Source: Kiritimatiellia bacterium
Lineage (GTDB): Bacteria; Verrucomicrobiota; Kiritimatiellia; RFP12; UBA1067
Reading direction: 5' to 3'
DNA length: 36,235 nucleotides
NCBI GenBank assembly: GCA_017542055.1
Contig: JAFXXW010000006.1
Span: 1-36,235 of the forward strand
Under the pieces are notes generated by a model that ran no database searches, had not been told where the DNA came from, and saw nothing but the letters and a program-made list of their open reading frames with translations. Position numbers and translations under genes: made by a program. Shown here piece by piece: positions 13,473-21,668 of the stretch. Numbering within the stretch: the stretch's first letter is position 1; every line of letters starts with the position of its first letter.

Positions 13473-13966
13473 TAGTGCTGGGGGTAGATACTTCGCTCCG
13501 GTCCACCGGGTATGGCGTGTTGGAAACTCAGGGGTCGCGACTGGTGGCGCTCGACTATGGCCGCATCCGGAACGACCCCAAACTACCGCTTTCGGCGTGT
13601 CTCAAGCACATCCACGCGAAGATTGCGGAACTGATCGCCAAGTATCGGCCCGACGTGGTGGCGACCGAAGAGGTGATCTACGCCAAAAACGCCTCCACGA
13701 TGCTCATTCTGGGCGAGGCGCGAGGCGCGGTGATAACCGCCGCGTCGATGGCGGGCGTTCCGGTTTTCGAGTACGAACCCAGGCGAATGAAGCGCGCCGT
13801 CTGCGGCAACGGCATGGCGGAAAAGGATCAGATCCAACGCATGGTGAAGACGCTCTTAAGTCTCCCCGAGCCGCCCCAGAACGACGCCGCCGACGCGCTG
13901 GGTCTCGCCATCGCCCACGCCCATTCCACCCGCTACGCCGCGCTAAGCGCGGACCAACCCATTTGA
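13469..13966 (+). CDS. ruvC: Holliday junction resolvase RuvC
   Basis: RuvC is a dimeric endonuclease that resolves Holliday junctions. The 165-residue protein has the RNase H-like fold and the four acidic catalytic residues in the expected places: Asp7 in LGVDTSLRSTGYGV, Glu67 in ATEEVIYAKN, and Asp139 and Asp142 in QNDAADALG. The first motif reads DTSLR where many bacteria have DPGSR. The start is ATG 13469, which overlaps the queH stop; an in-frame upstream start (13445) would lie inside queH and is less likely. ruvA and ruvB are not in this window. Confidence 0.92.
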   Translation: MIVLGVDTSLRSTGYGVLETQGSRLVALDYGRIRNDPKLPLSACLKHIHAKIAELIAKYRPDVVATEEVIYAKNASTMLILGEARGAVITAASMAGVPVFEYEPRRMKRAVCGNGMAEKDQIQRMVKTLLSLPEPPQNDAADALGLAIAHAHSTRYAALSADQPI

Positions 13967-13970
13967 ATTT

Positions 13971-14666
13971 ATGTTGCACGTAATCGCCACTCCCATCGGC
14001 AATCTGGCCGACCTTTCCCCCCGCGCCCTCGACGCGTTCAAGTCGGCAAGTCTCATCGCCTGCGAAGACACCCGTCGCACTTGGCAGCTCCTTACGCATT
14101 TCGGCATTCCGCGTCCCGAGATGGTCTCGTACCGGCAGGGCAACGAAGAGCGGGTGACGGAGTCCATCCTGCGCGCGCTGGAGTCGGGTCGCGAGGTGGC
14201 GCTCTGTTCGGACGGCGGGTATCCGGGCATTTCCGATCCCGGATTCCGGCTGTTGAGGACGTGCGCGCAAAAGGGGGTGGCGTACGAGGTGATTCCGGGG
14301 GCGAGCGCGGTCAACGTGGCCTTGTTGATGAGCGGACTTTCCACCAGTTCTTTCACTTTTCGCGGGTTTCCGCCCCGGGGTCCGGGCGCCATCCGCAACT
14401 GGTTGGCCGAGGACAAGGACAAGGAGCATACGCTCGTCATGTTCGAGTCGCCTTTCCGGGTGGGGGCCACGCTGGAAGCCGCCTTCGAGGTGCTGGGCGA
14501 TCGCGAAGCGGCGGTGTGCATCGAACTCACCAAACTGCACGAGCGCGTGTCTCGGGGCTACCTGGGAGACCTCGTGCGGGAATATAAGGACGCCAAGGTC
14601 AAAGGCGAGGTTGCCATAGTCATTGCCGGCGCCAATCCCAAATTCGCCCGATCGGATGCAAACTAA
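13971..14666 (+). CDS. rsmI: 16S rRNA (cytidine-1402 2'-O)-methyltransferase
   Basis: RsmI is a tetrapyrrole-methylase-fold enzyme that methylates the 2'-O of C1402 in 16S rRNA. The sequence shows the family's strong N-terminus, VIATPIGNLADLSPRAL, CEDTRRTWQLLTHF, SDGGYPGISDPGFRL, EVIPGASAVNVAL, and TFRGFPPR. At 231 residues it is shorter than the usual ~280 and lacks most of the C-terminal helical domain, but the catalytic domain is complete. The ATG lies four bases after the ruvC stop. Confidence 0.92.
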   Translation: MLHVIATPIGNLADLSPRALDAFKSASLIACEDTRRTWQLLTHFGIPRPEMVSYRQGNEERVTESILRALESGREVALCSDGGYPGISDPGFRLLRTCAQKGVAYEVIPGASAVNVALLMSGLSTSSFTFRGFPPRGPGAIRNWLAEDKDKEHTLVMFESPFRVGATLEAAFEVLGDREAAVCIELTKLHERVSRGYLGDLVREYKDAKVKGEVAIVIAGANPKFARSDAN

Positions 14667-15639
14667 GTCGCCCGAGCTGGACTGGCCAATCCACTATTTC
14701 CGGGCGGTGGCGATTTTGGCCATCATGGCCACCCACGCCTACAGTCTGTGGGGCCATGCGACCACGGTACGCATATTTTTCCACAGTTCTTCCGCGTTTT
14801 TCCTCTTTATTTCCGGTTATCTCGCCCAGTATCTCGAATTCCGGCGGCGTACGGGATGGCTAAAGTACTATCGCAAGAAGCTCGAGAACGTAATCGCGCC
14901 TTTCCTTGTTTTTTCGCTGCTTTTCGGCATCGGTCGGCCAGGTTACGGCGTGACGATGGACTTTTGGCGCGAGGTTTTGCTGGGGCGCATGCAGGTGCAA
15001 TTTTGGTATATTCCCTTTGTGACCTTGCTTTTTTTGGCGACGCCGGGACTCTGCCGCCTCTCCAATCGGACGCTTAACTGGGTGTTCGGGCTCTCGGCCA
15101 TCCTCTTTTTCGCCTTTCCCCATCGCCCCGAAGGCTTTATGTTGGCTTGGCCGGATACGTTCCATCTCTATGCTTATTTCACGGTTTTTTACTTGGCAGG
15201 CTTTGTTTACTGCCGTTTCCGGACGGTACTCGACCAGCTGACGCGTCGCTATTGGTACGTTACGTTGGCGCTGGCAACGCTGTTCACGTGCCTCGTCGCT
15301 TTCCCGGGGCGGTCGCAGCTGCTGGCGGACGGCTACGATCTGTTCGTGGGGCTGCAGCGCTTTTGCGTCATTTTCCTGGTGCTACCGGCGCTAAGACTCC
15401 TTCCGCGGGAGATTTGGCTGCTCGACCGGTTGGCCCGGCACAGTTTCACCCTCTATTTCGTGCATGTCGGCTTTTTCTTTATCCTATGGCCGCTTCATGA
15501 CTGGTTGGTAGATCGGCTGTCTTGCCCGATCGTGCTGACCGAGCTTGCCTTTTTTGCCGGCGCCACATTGCTGCTGCTCGTGGCCGCGATTCTCGTCAAG
15601 CCCCGGCTCGGCCGCTGGGCCCGGCCCCTCCTGGGCTAG
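14656..15639 (+). CDS. Acyltransferase 3 family membrane protein
   Basis: This 327-residue protein has about ten membrane helices. The N-terminal HYFRAVAILAIMATHAYSLWG matches the acyltransferase-3 family motif containing the conserved catalytic histidine. The family transfers acyl groups (acetyl, succinyl and others) to cell-surface glycans. The C-terminal helices include RLARHSFTLYFVHVGFFFI, another typical family block. The start is ATG 14656, inside the end of rsmI (11-base overlap). The substrate is unknown, possibly an envelope polysaccharide. Confidence 0.82.
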   Translation: MQTKSPELDWPIHYFRAVAILAIMATHAYSLWGHATTVRIFFHSSSAFFLFISGYLAQYLEFRRRTGWLKYYRKKLENVIAPFLVFSLLFGIGRPGYGVTMDFWREVLLGRMQVQFWYIPFVTLLFLATPGLCRLSNRTLNWVFGLSAILFFAFPHRPEGFMLAWPDTFHLYAYFTVFYLAGFVYCRFRTVLDQLTRRYWYVTLALATLFTCLVAFPGRSQLLADGYDLFVGLQRFCVIFLVLPALRLLPREIWLLDRLARHSFTLYFVHVGFFFILWPLHDWLVDRLSCPIVLTELAFFAGATLLLLVAAILVKPRLGRWARPLLG

Positions 15640-15660
15640 GCAAGACTTTGAAGTTTTTGC

Positions 15661-15699
15661 TTGATTTTCGGCCGGAAATATGATATAATATCATATAAT
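15661..15699 (+). promoter_or_regulatory. recA promoter with tandem -10
   Basis: TTGATT (15661-15666), 17 bp, TG at 15681-15682 and TATAAT (15684-15689). A second TATAAT follows at 15694-15699, ten bases on, with no -35 at normal spacing. No SOS-box-like palindrome of the E. coli or Bacillus type is obvious. Confidence 0.8.
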
Positions 15700-15724
15700 A
15701 CTTTTTCAAACTGGAGAAGAGAAG

Positions 15725-16753
15725 ATGGCAAAGACGACCAAAACTACCGGCAACACCGCTTTGGAAGCGGTAATGAACCAAATTCGCAAGGAATTTGGCG
15801 AGATGGCCATTATGCGCCTGGGCGACCAGGAGGTCAAGGACGTGCCGGTGATTTCCACCGGGGCGCTGAGTTTGGATTTGGCGCTGGGCGTGGGGGGCTT
15901 GCCGCGCGGCAGGATCGTGGAGTGCTACGGCCAGGAGTCGTCCGGCAAGACTACGCTGGCGCTGCATGTGGTGGCCAACGCGCAGAAGGCGGGCGGCACG
16001 GCGGCCTTCATCGACGCCGAGCACGCGCTGGATCCGGGTTACGCCCGGAAGATCGGGGTCAATCTGGACGATCTCATCGTGAGTCAGCCGGGTTCGGGCG
16101 AAGAGGCGCTTACCATTTGCGAGGCGCTGGCGAAGAGCGGGGCGCTGGACGTGATCGTGGTGGATTCGGTGGCGGCGCTCACGCCGCAGGCGGAAATCGA
16201 CGGCAACATGGGCGACAGCCACATGGGGTTGCAGGCGCGGCTGATGAGCCAGGCCATGCGCAAGCTGACGAGCGTTCTCGCCAACACCAAGACGCTTTGC
16301 ATTTTCACCAACCAGGTGCGCGACAAGATCGGCGTGATGTTCGGCAATCCCGAGACGACGCCCGGCGGCAAGGCGCTCAAATTCTACGCCTCGGTCCGGT
16401 TGCAGGTGCAGAAGATCGGCGCCATCAAGGACACCAAGACGGGCATGATCATCGGCAACCGCACGCGGGTCAAGGTGGTCAAGAACAAGGTGGCCGCGCC
16501 CTTTGCGGACGCGGAGTTCGACATCTACTACACCTGCGGCATTTCCTGGGAGGGCAGCGTGATCGAGGCGGCGCTGCCGCGGGGAATCGTGAAGCAGTCG
16601 GGCAGCTGGCTCAGCTACGGCAACGATCAGCTGGCGCAGGGCATGATGGGCGCCATCGAACATCTGCGCAACCATCCGGAAATTACGGCGGAAATCGTGG
16701 AGAAGATCAAAACGACGCCAGTCAATCCGGATCTGGTCAAGAAGAGCAGGTAA
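15725..16753 (+). CDS. recA: Recombinase RecA
   Basis: RecA forms ATP-dependent filaments on single-stranded DNA for recombination and SOS induction. The 342-residue protein aligns along its whole length: Walker A GQESSGKT (69-76), catalytic glutamate in [10 protein letters not shown], Walker [15 protein letters not shown], and L1/L2 DNA-binding loops including [19 protein letters not shown] and [28 protein letters not shown]. Two oddities are visible. Walker A has Gln70 where nearly all RecAs have Pro, and the C-terminus ends NPDLVKKSR without the usual acidic tail. tRNA-Ser begins 14 bases after the stop. Confidence 0.97.
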   Translation: MAKTTKTTGNTALEAVMNQIRKEFGEMAIMRLGDQEVKDVPVISTGALSLDLALGVGGLPRGRIVECYGQESSGKTTLALHVVANAQKAGGTAAFIDAEHALDPGYARKIGVNLDDLIVSQPGSGEEALTICEALAKSGALDVIVVDSVAALTPQAEIDGNMGDSHMGLQARLMSQAMRKLTSVLANTKTLCIFTNQVRDKIGVMFGNPETTPGGKALKFYASVRLQVQKIGAIKDTKTGMIIGNRTRVKVVKNKVAAPFADAEFDIYYTCGISWEGSVIEAALPRGIVKQSGSWLSYGNDQLAQGMMGAIEHLRNHPEITAEIVEKIKTTPVNPDLVKKSR

Positions 16754-16767
16754 AGGTTTTTCCGGCA

Positions 16768-16855
16768 GGAGAGGTGGCGGAGCGGTCGATCGCGGCGGTC
16801 TTGAAAACCGTTGACCCGAAAGGGTCCGGGGGTTCGAATCCCTCCCTCTCCGCCA
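16768..16855 (+). tRNA. tRNA-Ser (TGA)
   Basis: This class II tRNA has acceptor GGAGAGG/CCTCTCC, anticodon loop CTTGAAA (anticodon TGA, reads UCN), a long variable arm (GACCC-GAAA-GGGTC), T arm with TTCGAAT, and encoded CCA. It lies between recA (14 bases before) and proS (31 bases after) with no promoter of its own visible, so it is probably processed from the recA-proS transcript. Confidence 0.95.
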
Positions 16856-16886
16856 AAGCTCGAATAGCGTAAAAAGGTACGAAGAC

Positions 16887-18593
16887 ATGAAGTGGTCCAA
16901 AGCATTGATCCAGACGTTGCGGGAGAGTCCGCAGGACGCGGAGATAGAGTCGCACAAGCTGCTGGTGAGGGCGTCGCTGGTGCGGAAGGTGGCCGGGGGG
17001 CTGTATGCGTATTTGCCCCTGGGGATGCGGGTGTTGAAGAAGATCCAGCAAATCGTGCGCGAGGAGATGGACCGGGCGGGGGCGCAGGAGACGGTGTTGC
17101 CCATCATGCAGCCGGCGGAACTGTGGCAGACGACCGGTCGCTGGGAGACGATGGGCCCCAACATGTTCAAGCTCAAGGATCGCGCCCAGCGCGACGTGGC
17201 TTTGGCGCCGACGGCCGAGGAAGAGGTGACCGATGTCGTCAAGGGCATGGTCAACTCCTACCGGCAGCTGCCGGTCATCGTGTACCAGATCAACTGGAAG
17301 TTCCGCGACGAGACGCGTCCGCGCTTCGGGCTCATGCGCTCCAAGGAATTCCTGATGAAGGACGCGTATTCGTTCGACGTGGACGCCGAAGGGCTGGAGA
17401 AGAGCTATTGGACCATGTACGAAGCCTACACTCGCGTGTTTGCGCGGTGCGGTCTCAAGGCGGTGCCGGTGCAGGCCGACGGCGGCGACATGGGCGATAG
17501 CCTCACGCACGAGTTCCACGTGCTGGCGGACGCGGGCGAAGACGGCATCGCTTTTTGTCCGCGTTGCGGTTACGCGGCCAATCTCGAGAAGGCCGAGCGC
17601 CAGCCGAATCGTCGCGCCGGCGTCGAATGCCCGGTGGTCGGGAAAGTGGCCACACCCAACGCCAAGACGATCGAAGAAATCAGCGCGTTCATGGGCGAGA
17701 CGCCCGACAAGTTCGTCAAGACGCTCGTGTACGTGGCCGACGGCAAGCCGGTATTGGTGTGCGTGGCGGGCGATCGCGACGTCAACGAGATCAAGCTCAA
17801 GCATTTCCTTGGCGCCAAAACGGTGGAACTGGCCCCGCCGGCGATCGTGGAAGAAGTCACCGGGGCGCCGGTGGGCTTTGCCGGACCCGTCAAGCCGGCC
17901 AAGGCGGTGCAAATCGTGGCCGATCTCGATCTCGAAGGCGCGGCGGACGTGATCGTCGGCGCCAACCAGGCGGATGCGCATTTGAAGCACGTGGACCTCA
18001 AGCGGGACGCCCAAGTGGGCGCTTACGCCGATTTGACCATCGTCAAGGCGGGCGACGTCTGCACGCGGTGCGGCGAAAAGATGACTATCAAGCGCGGCAT
18101 CGAAGTGGGCCAGGTGTTCAAACTCGGCACCAAATATTCCGGCGCGTTCAAGGCCGCCTACAAGACGGCGGAGCTCAAGGAAGAAACGATGCTCATGGGC
18201 TGCTACGGCATCGGCATCAGCCGCACGTTGCAGGCGATCATCGAGCAGAGCCACGACAAGGACGGTATCGTGTGGCCGGCGAGCGTAGCGCCCTACCAGG
18301 TGGTGATCGATTTGCTGGATCCGTCCGTCCCCGAAGCGGCCGCCGTGGCCGGCAAGCTGGAGTCGGAGCTGGAGGCGGCGGGCGTGGACGCGATCGTGGA
18401 CGACCGCGAAGAGCGCCCCGGCGTCAAGTTCAAGGACGCCGATCTCATCGGCTTCCCGGTGCGTGTGGTGGTGGGAATGAAGGGTTTGGCGAATGGCGGC
18501 GTGGAAGTCAAGCGTCGCGCGGACGACAAGAGCCGTATGAAGGTGGTGCCGCCGGCAAGCGCGGTGGAGGCGATCAAGGAGATGCTGAAGTGA
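16887..18593 (+). CDS. proS: Proline--tRNA ligase, bacterial type
   Basis: This class II aminoacyl-tRNA synthetase of 568 residues has the bacterial architecture. The N-terminal catalytic block includes LVRKVAGGLYAYLPLGMRVLKK (motif 1 region), RPRFGLMRSKEFLMKDAYSF (motif 2) and GCYGIGISRTLQAI (motif 3). An inserted YbaK-like editing domain (about residues 250-385) can remove mischarged Ala-tRNA. The C-terminal anticodon-binding domain is complete. Cysteine pairs FCPRCGYAAN and CTRCGEK flank the editing insertion. The start at ATG 16887 is supported by family alignment. The stop overlaps the hisS GTG. Confidence 0.96.
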   Translation: MKWSKALIQTLRESPQDAEIESHKLLVRASLVRKVAGGLYAYLPLGMRVLKKIQQIVREEMDRAGAQETVLPIMQPAELWQTTGRWETMGPNMFKLKDRAQRDVALAPTAEEEVTDVVKGMVNSYRQLPVIVYQINWKFRDETRPRFGLMRSKEFLMKDAYSFDVDAEGLEKSYWTMYEAYTRVFARCGLKAVPVQADGGDMGDSLTHEFHVLADAGEDGIAFCPRCGYAANLEKAERQPNRRAGVECPVVGKVATPNAKTIEEISAFMGETPDKFVKTLVYVADGKPVLVCVAGDRDVNEIKLKHFLGAKTVELAPPAIVEEVTGAPVGFAGPVKPAKAVQIVADLDLEGAADVIVGANQADAHLKHVDLKRDAQVGAYADLTIVKAGDVCTRCGEKMTIKRGIEVGQVFKLGTKYSGAFKAAYKTAELKEETMLMGCYGIGISRTLQAIIEQSHDKDGIVWPASVAPYQVVIDLLDPSVPEAAAVAGKLESELEAAGVDAIVDDREERPGVKFKDADLIGFPVRVVVGMKGLANGGVEVKRRADDKSRMKVVPPASAVEAIKEMLK

Positions 18594-19819
18594 GCGAAAA
18601 ATTGAGTTTCGAGGCGCCGCGCGGCATGCGGGATTTCTATCCCGAAGACATGGTGTGGCGCGAGAAGGTTTTCGGGGCCATGCGCGAGAGCGCCAAGGCC
18701 TGGGGCTTCGAGCCGTACGACAGTTGCGTGGTGGAAAGCTACGAGCTGCTGTCGCGCAAGGCCGGCGAGGAGGTGGGCGAGCAGATCTACCACTTCTTCG
18801 ACAAGTCGGAGCGCCATATCGCGCTGCGGGCCGAGATGACGCCCACGTTGGCGCGCATGGTGGCGCAACGGCAGAAGGAGCTGGCTTTTCCGCTCAAGTG
18901 GACCACGATCGCGCAGTGCTTCCGCTACGAGCGCATGACCAAGGGTCGCAAGCGCGAGCACTACCAGTGGAACTGCGACATCATCGGCGAAGATTCCATT
19001 CTGGCCGAGGTGGAGGTGCTGGGTTGCGCGGTGGACGCGCTTAAGCGGATGGGATTGACGACGGACGACTTCAAGGTGCACGTGAGCTCGCGCAAGTTTC
19101 TGGGCGAGCTGCTGAAAAACAGCGGCATCGCGGAAGACCGGCACGCGCAGGTGTTTCTGGCGCTCGACAAGCGCGGCAAGATGCCGGACGAGTCCATCGC
19201 CGAAATGCTGAAGGACGGCGGCCTCGCCGAAAACGAAGTGGCGGCCACGTTCCGGATAATGGACACCAAGGACTTTTCCGGCAGCCCCGAGCTGACGGAA
19301 CTTTTCCGCAAGGCGGAGATCGCCGGGTTCGCGGACGCGCTGCAGTTCGACATCGGGGTGATCCGGGGGCTCAGCTACTACACCGGCGTGGTCTTCGAGT
19401 GTTTCGACACCAAGGGCGAATTCCGGGCCATCTTCGGGGGCGGGCGTTACGACAACCTCCTCACCACGATCGGCGGCGAGCCCACGAGCGCGGTGGGGTT
19501 GGGCTTCGGCGACGTGGTGGTGACCGAGCTGTTGAAGTCCCGGCTGGGCGAGAGCGCGGTGCGGGAAATGCAAGGCACTGCCGTAGGATTCATGACGGAC
19601 GCGGAGGCGGACGCGGCGGTTAAGCTGGCGTACGCGCTGCGGTCGCGCGGCGAAAAGGTGGACCTCTCACTCAAAGCGCAGAAGCCCAAGAAGTTTTTCT
19701 CGCACGCGGAAAAGTCGGGCGCGGCCAAGGCGGTGTTCCTGGGCCCGGACGACGTGGGCGCGGGCAAGGCGCGGCTCAAGGATCTGGCCACCCGGCAGGA
19801 GACGGAGATTTCGCTATGA
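18590..19819 (+). CDS. hisS: Histidine--tRNA ligase
   Basis: This class II synthetase of 409 residues has FEAPRGMRDFYPEDM at the start, the motif 1 region through DKSERHIALRAEMTPTLARM, motif 2 WTTIAQCFRYERMTKGRKREHYQWNCDIIG, the histidine-binding block GLSYYTGVVFECF, and motif 3 in GGGRYDNLLTTIGGEPTSAVGLGFG. A C-terminal anticodon-binding domain of about 90 residues follows. The start is GTG 18590, overlapping the proS TGA as GTGA; no other start fits the family N-terminus. Its TGA overlaps the next ATG. Confidence 0.95.
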   Translation: MSEKLSFEAPRGMRDFYPEDMVWREKVFGAMRESAKAWGFEPYDSCVVESYELLSRKAGEEVGEQIYHFFDKSERHIALRAEMTPTLARMVAQRQKELAFPLKWTTIAQCFRYERMTKGRKREHYQWNCDIIGEDSILAEVEVLGCAVDALKRMGLTTDDFKVHVSSRKFLGELLKNSGIAEDRHAQVFLALDKRGKMPDESIAEMLKDGGLAENEVAATFRIMDTKDFSGSPELTELFRKAEIAGFADALQFDIGVIRGLSYYTGVVFECFDTKGEFRAIFGGGRYDNLLTTIGGEPTSAVGLGFGDVVVTELLKSRLGESAVREMQGTAVGFMTDAEADAAVKLAYALRSRGEKVDLSLKAQKPKKFFSHAEKSGAAKAVFLGPDDVGAGKARLKDLATRQETEISL

Positions 19820-20892
19820 AGCGGGCGGGGGCGGTGTTGGCGGCGATGTTGGCCGGAAGCGCGCTCGCGGCGGATTCCACCGCGGCGCTATTGAGTCTGC
19901 TCAACTCGCGGGCGGCGGGGTCGCCCAAGGTGTACAAGGAGTCGCTCGCGATCGTCAAGGCCGACGCGGAAAAGGGCAAGGCGCTGCAGCAGTTCGTGTA
20001 CGCGGTGGCGTGCCCCAAGGACGAAAAGGCCAAGGAATATCTGGCGGCCAGCCGGCCCAAGATCGAGGCGCTGGCGGAAAAGAAGAACAACGCGCTGGCG
20101 TGGTATCTCCTCAGTCTCGAAACCCAGGACATGGCCGCGCTCAAGAAGGCGGTGGACGGCGGCAACGTGCAGGCGCTGAACGCCTGGGGGACGATCATGC
20201 ACAACAGCGTGATGACGGCGCCCGACATCGACGAGAAGCGGCGCGAGGAGGTGAACAAGGCGGTGTTCGACGTGTTTCGCCAGGCGGCGGTGAAGAACGA
20301 CCCCAACGGACTCTACAACCTTGGCATGTGCTACATGAACGGCATCGGGTGCGAGCGCGATCTCAAGCTCGGCGTCAATGCGTTCAAGACGGCGGCCGAG
20401 CGCGGCCATCCGGAGGCCATCAACAATCTGGGCGGATGCTATCGCGACGGACTGGTGGTGGAGCGCGATCTGGAAAAGGCGGCCAAGTGGTTCAAGGTGT
20501 CGGCGGATTTCGAGAACATGTACGGTCGGCTCAATTACGGACTCGCGCTGCAAAACGGCGAGGGCGTGGAGCAGGACGAAAAAGCGGCTTTCGCCTATTT
20601 CAGGCTGGCGGCGGAAGAGGGCGCGCCGGAGGCGATCAACCTGCTGGCCGTGTGCTACGTCAACGGCCGGGGCGTGCCCAAGGACGAAAAGAAGGCGGTG
20701 GAGCTATTCAAGGAAAGCGCCAAGCAGGGCTTTCCGCCCGCGATGGAGAATCTCTGCGAGTGCTACGGCGAGGGTCGCGGCGTGAAAGCGGACGCGATGG
20801 AGTCGATGGTGTGGAAACTGCGCGCCCGCGCGGCCAACGGCGACAAGGCGTCGGCCAAGTGGTTGGAACAAAACGGATACAAGCCGCTATGA
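19816..20892 (+). CDS. Exported Sel1-repeat (TPR-like) protein
   Basis: This 358-residue protein has an N-terminal signal peptide (MKRAGAVLAAMLAGSALAAD). The second half carries five consecutive Sel1-like repeats of about 36 residues (roughly 150-340), each with the pattern A-x-x-x-LG-x-C-Y-x-x-G-x-G-V-x-x-D-x-x-K-A-x-x-x-F-x-x-A-A. Such alpha-solenoids bind partner proteins; no catalytic site is visible. It is wedged between hisS and ymdB with ATGA overlaps on both sides, so it is translated with housekeeping genes. The partner is unknown. Confidence 0.85.
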   Translation: MKRAGAVLAAMLAGSALAADSTAALLSLLNSRAAGSPKVYKESLAIVKADAEKGKALQQFVYAVACPKDEKAKEYLAASRPKIEALAEKKNNALAWYLLSLETQDMAALKKAVDGGNVQALNAWGTIMHNSVMTAPDIDEKRREEVNKAVFDVFRQAAVKNDPNGLYNLGMCYMNGIGCERDLKLGVNAFKTAAERGHPEAINNLGGCYRDGLVVERDLEKAAKWFKVSADFENMYGRLNYGLALQNGEGVEQDEKAAFAYFRLAAEEGAPEAINLLAVCYVNGRGVPKDEKKAVELFKESAKQGFPPAMENLCECYGEGRGVKADAMESMVWKLRARAANGDKASAKWLEQNGYKPL

Positions 20893-21668
20893 AACTGTTG
20901 ATGGCAGGCGACGTGGTGGGAGGTCCCGGACGCAAGATTTTCGCCCGGGAAGTGAAGAAGCTCAAATCTTCGCACGCGATCGACGCATGCATCGTGAACG
21001 GCGAGAACGCGGCGGCCGGCAGCGGCATCACCTCGGCGCTCGCCAAGGAACTTTTCGACGCGGGGGCGGACGCCATCACCCTGGGCGACCACACGTGGGG
21101 GCAAAAGGAGTTTGCGGGACAGATCGGCGGAATCGAAAATCTGGTGCGGCCCTGCAACTTCGCCAAGGAATGTCCCGGCAAGGGGTGGACTTTGGTGACG
21201 ATGCCCACTTTCCGTTTTGCGGTGGTCAACGTCATGGGCCGCACGTTCATGGCGCCGTGCGACTGTCCCTTCAAGGCGATGGAGGAAACGCTCCGGGCCA
21301 TTCCCAAGGACGTGCCGGTGTTCGTCGATTTCCACGCCGAGGCCACGAGCGAAAAGATCACTTTCGGCCGGTATTTCGACGGACGGGTCACCGCCATCTG
21401 CGGCACCCATACGCATGTGCAGACGTCGGACGCGATGGTGCTGCCCGGCGGCACGGCGTATTTGACCGATTTGGGGATGTGCGGACCTTACGTGAGCAGC
21501 ATCGGACGCAAGCTGGAGCCGGTGACGAAGAAATTCCTGACCGGCATGCCGGGCAAGTTCGAGGTGGCGGACGGTCCCGCCACGCTGGAAGGGGCCGTCA
21601 TCACGTTCGACCCCGGGACGAAAAAGGCCACGCAAATTGAACTTTGCCGGATACGAGATAGCGAGTAA
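20889..21668 (+). CDS. YmdB family metallophosphoesterase
   Basis: This 259-residue calcineurin-like phosphoesterase is of the YmdB type (TIGR00282-like). Metal-binding motifs are in place: MAGDVVGGPGRK at the N-terminus, VNGENAAAGSGIT, LGDHTWGQKE, FVDFHAEATSEK and GTHTHVQTSDA. Bacillus YmdB hydrolyses 2',3'-cyclic nucleotides and affects biofilm and motility gene expression; the role here is unknown. ATG 20889 overlaps the stop of the Sel1 gene, and the last 32 bases overlap the start of the CCA-adding enzyme gene. Confidence 0.9.
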   Translation: MKLLMAGDVVGGPGRKIFAREVKKLKSSHAIDACIVNGENAAAGSGITSALAKELFDAGADAITLGDHTWGQKEFAGQIGGIENLVRPCNFAKECPGKGWTLVTMPTFRFAVVNVMGRTFMAPCDCPFKAMEETLRAIPKDVPVFVDFHAEATSEKITFGRYFDGRVTAICGTHTHVQTSDAMVLPGGTAYLTDLGMCGPYVSSIGRKLEPVTKKFLTGMPGKFEVADGPATLEGAVITFDPGTKKATQIELCRIRDSE

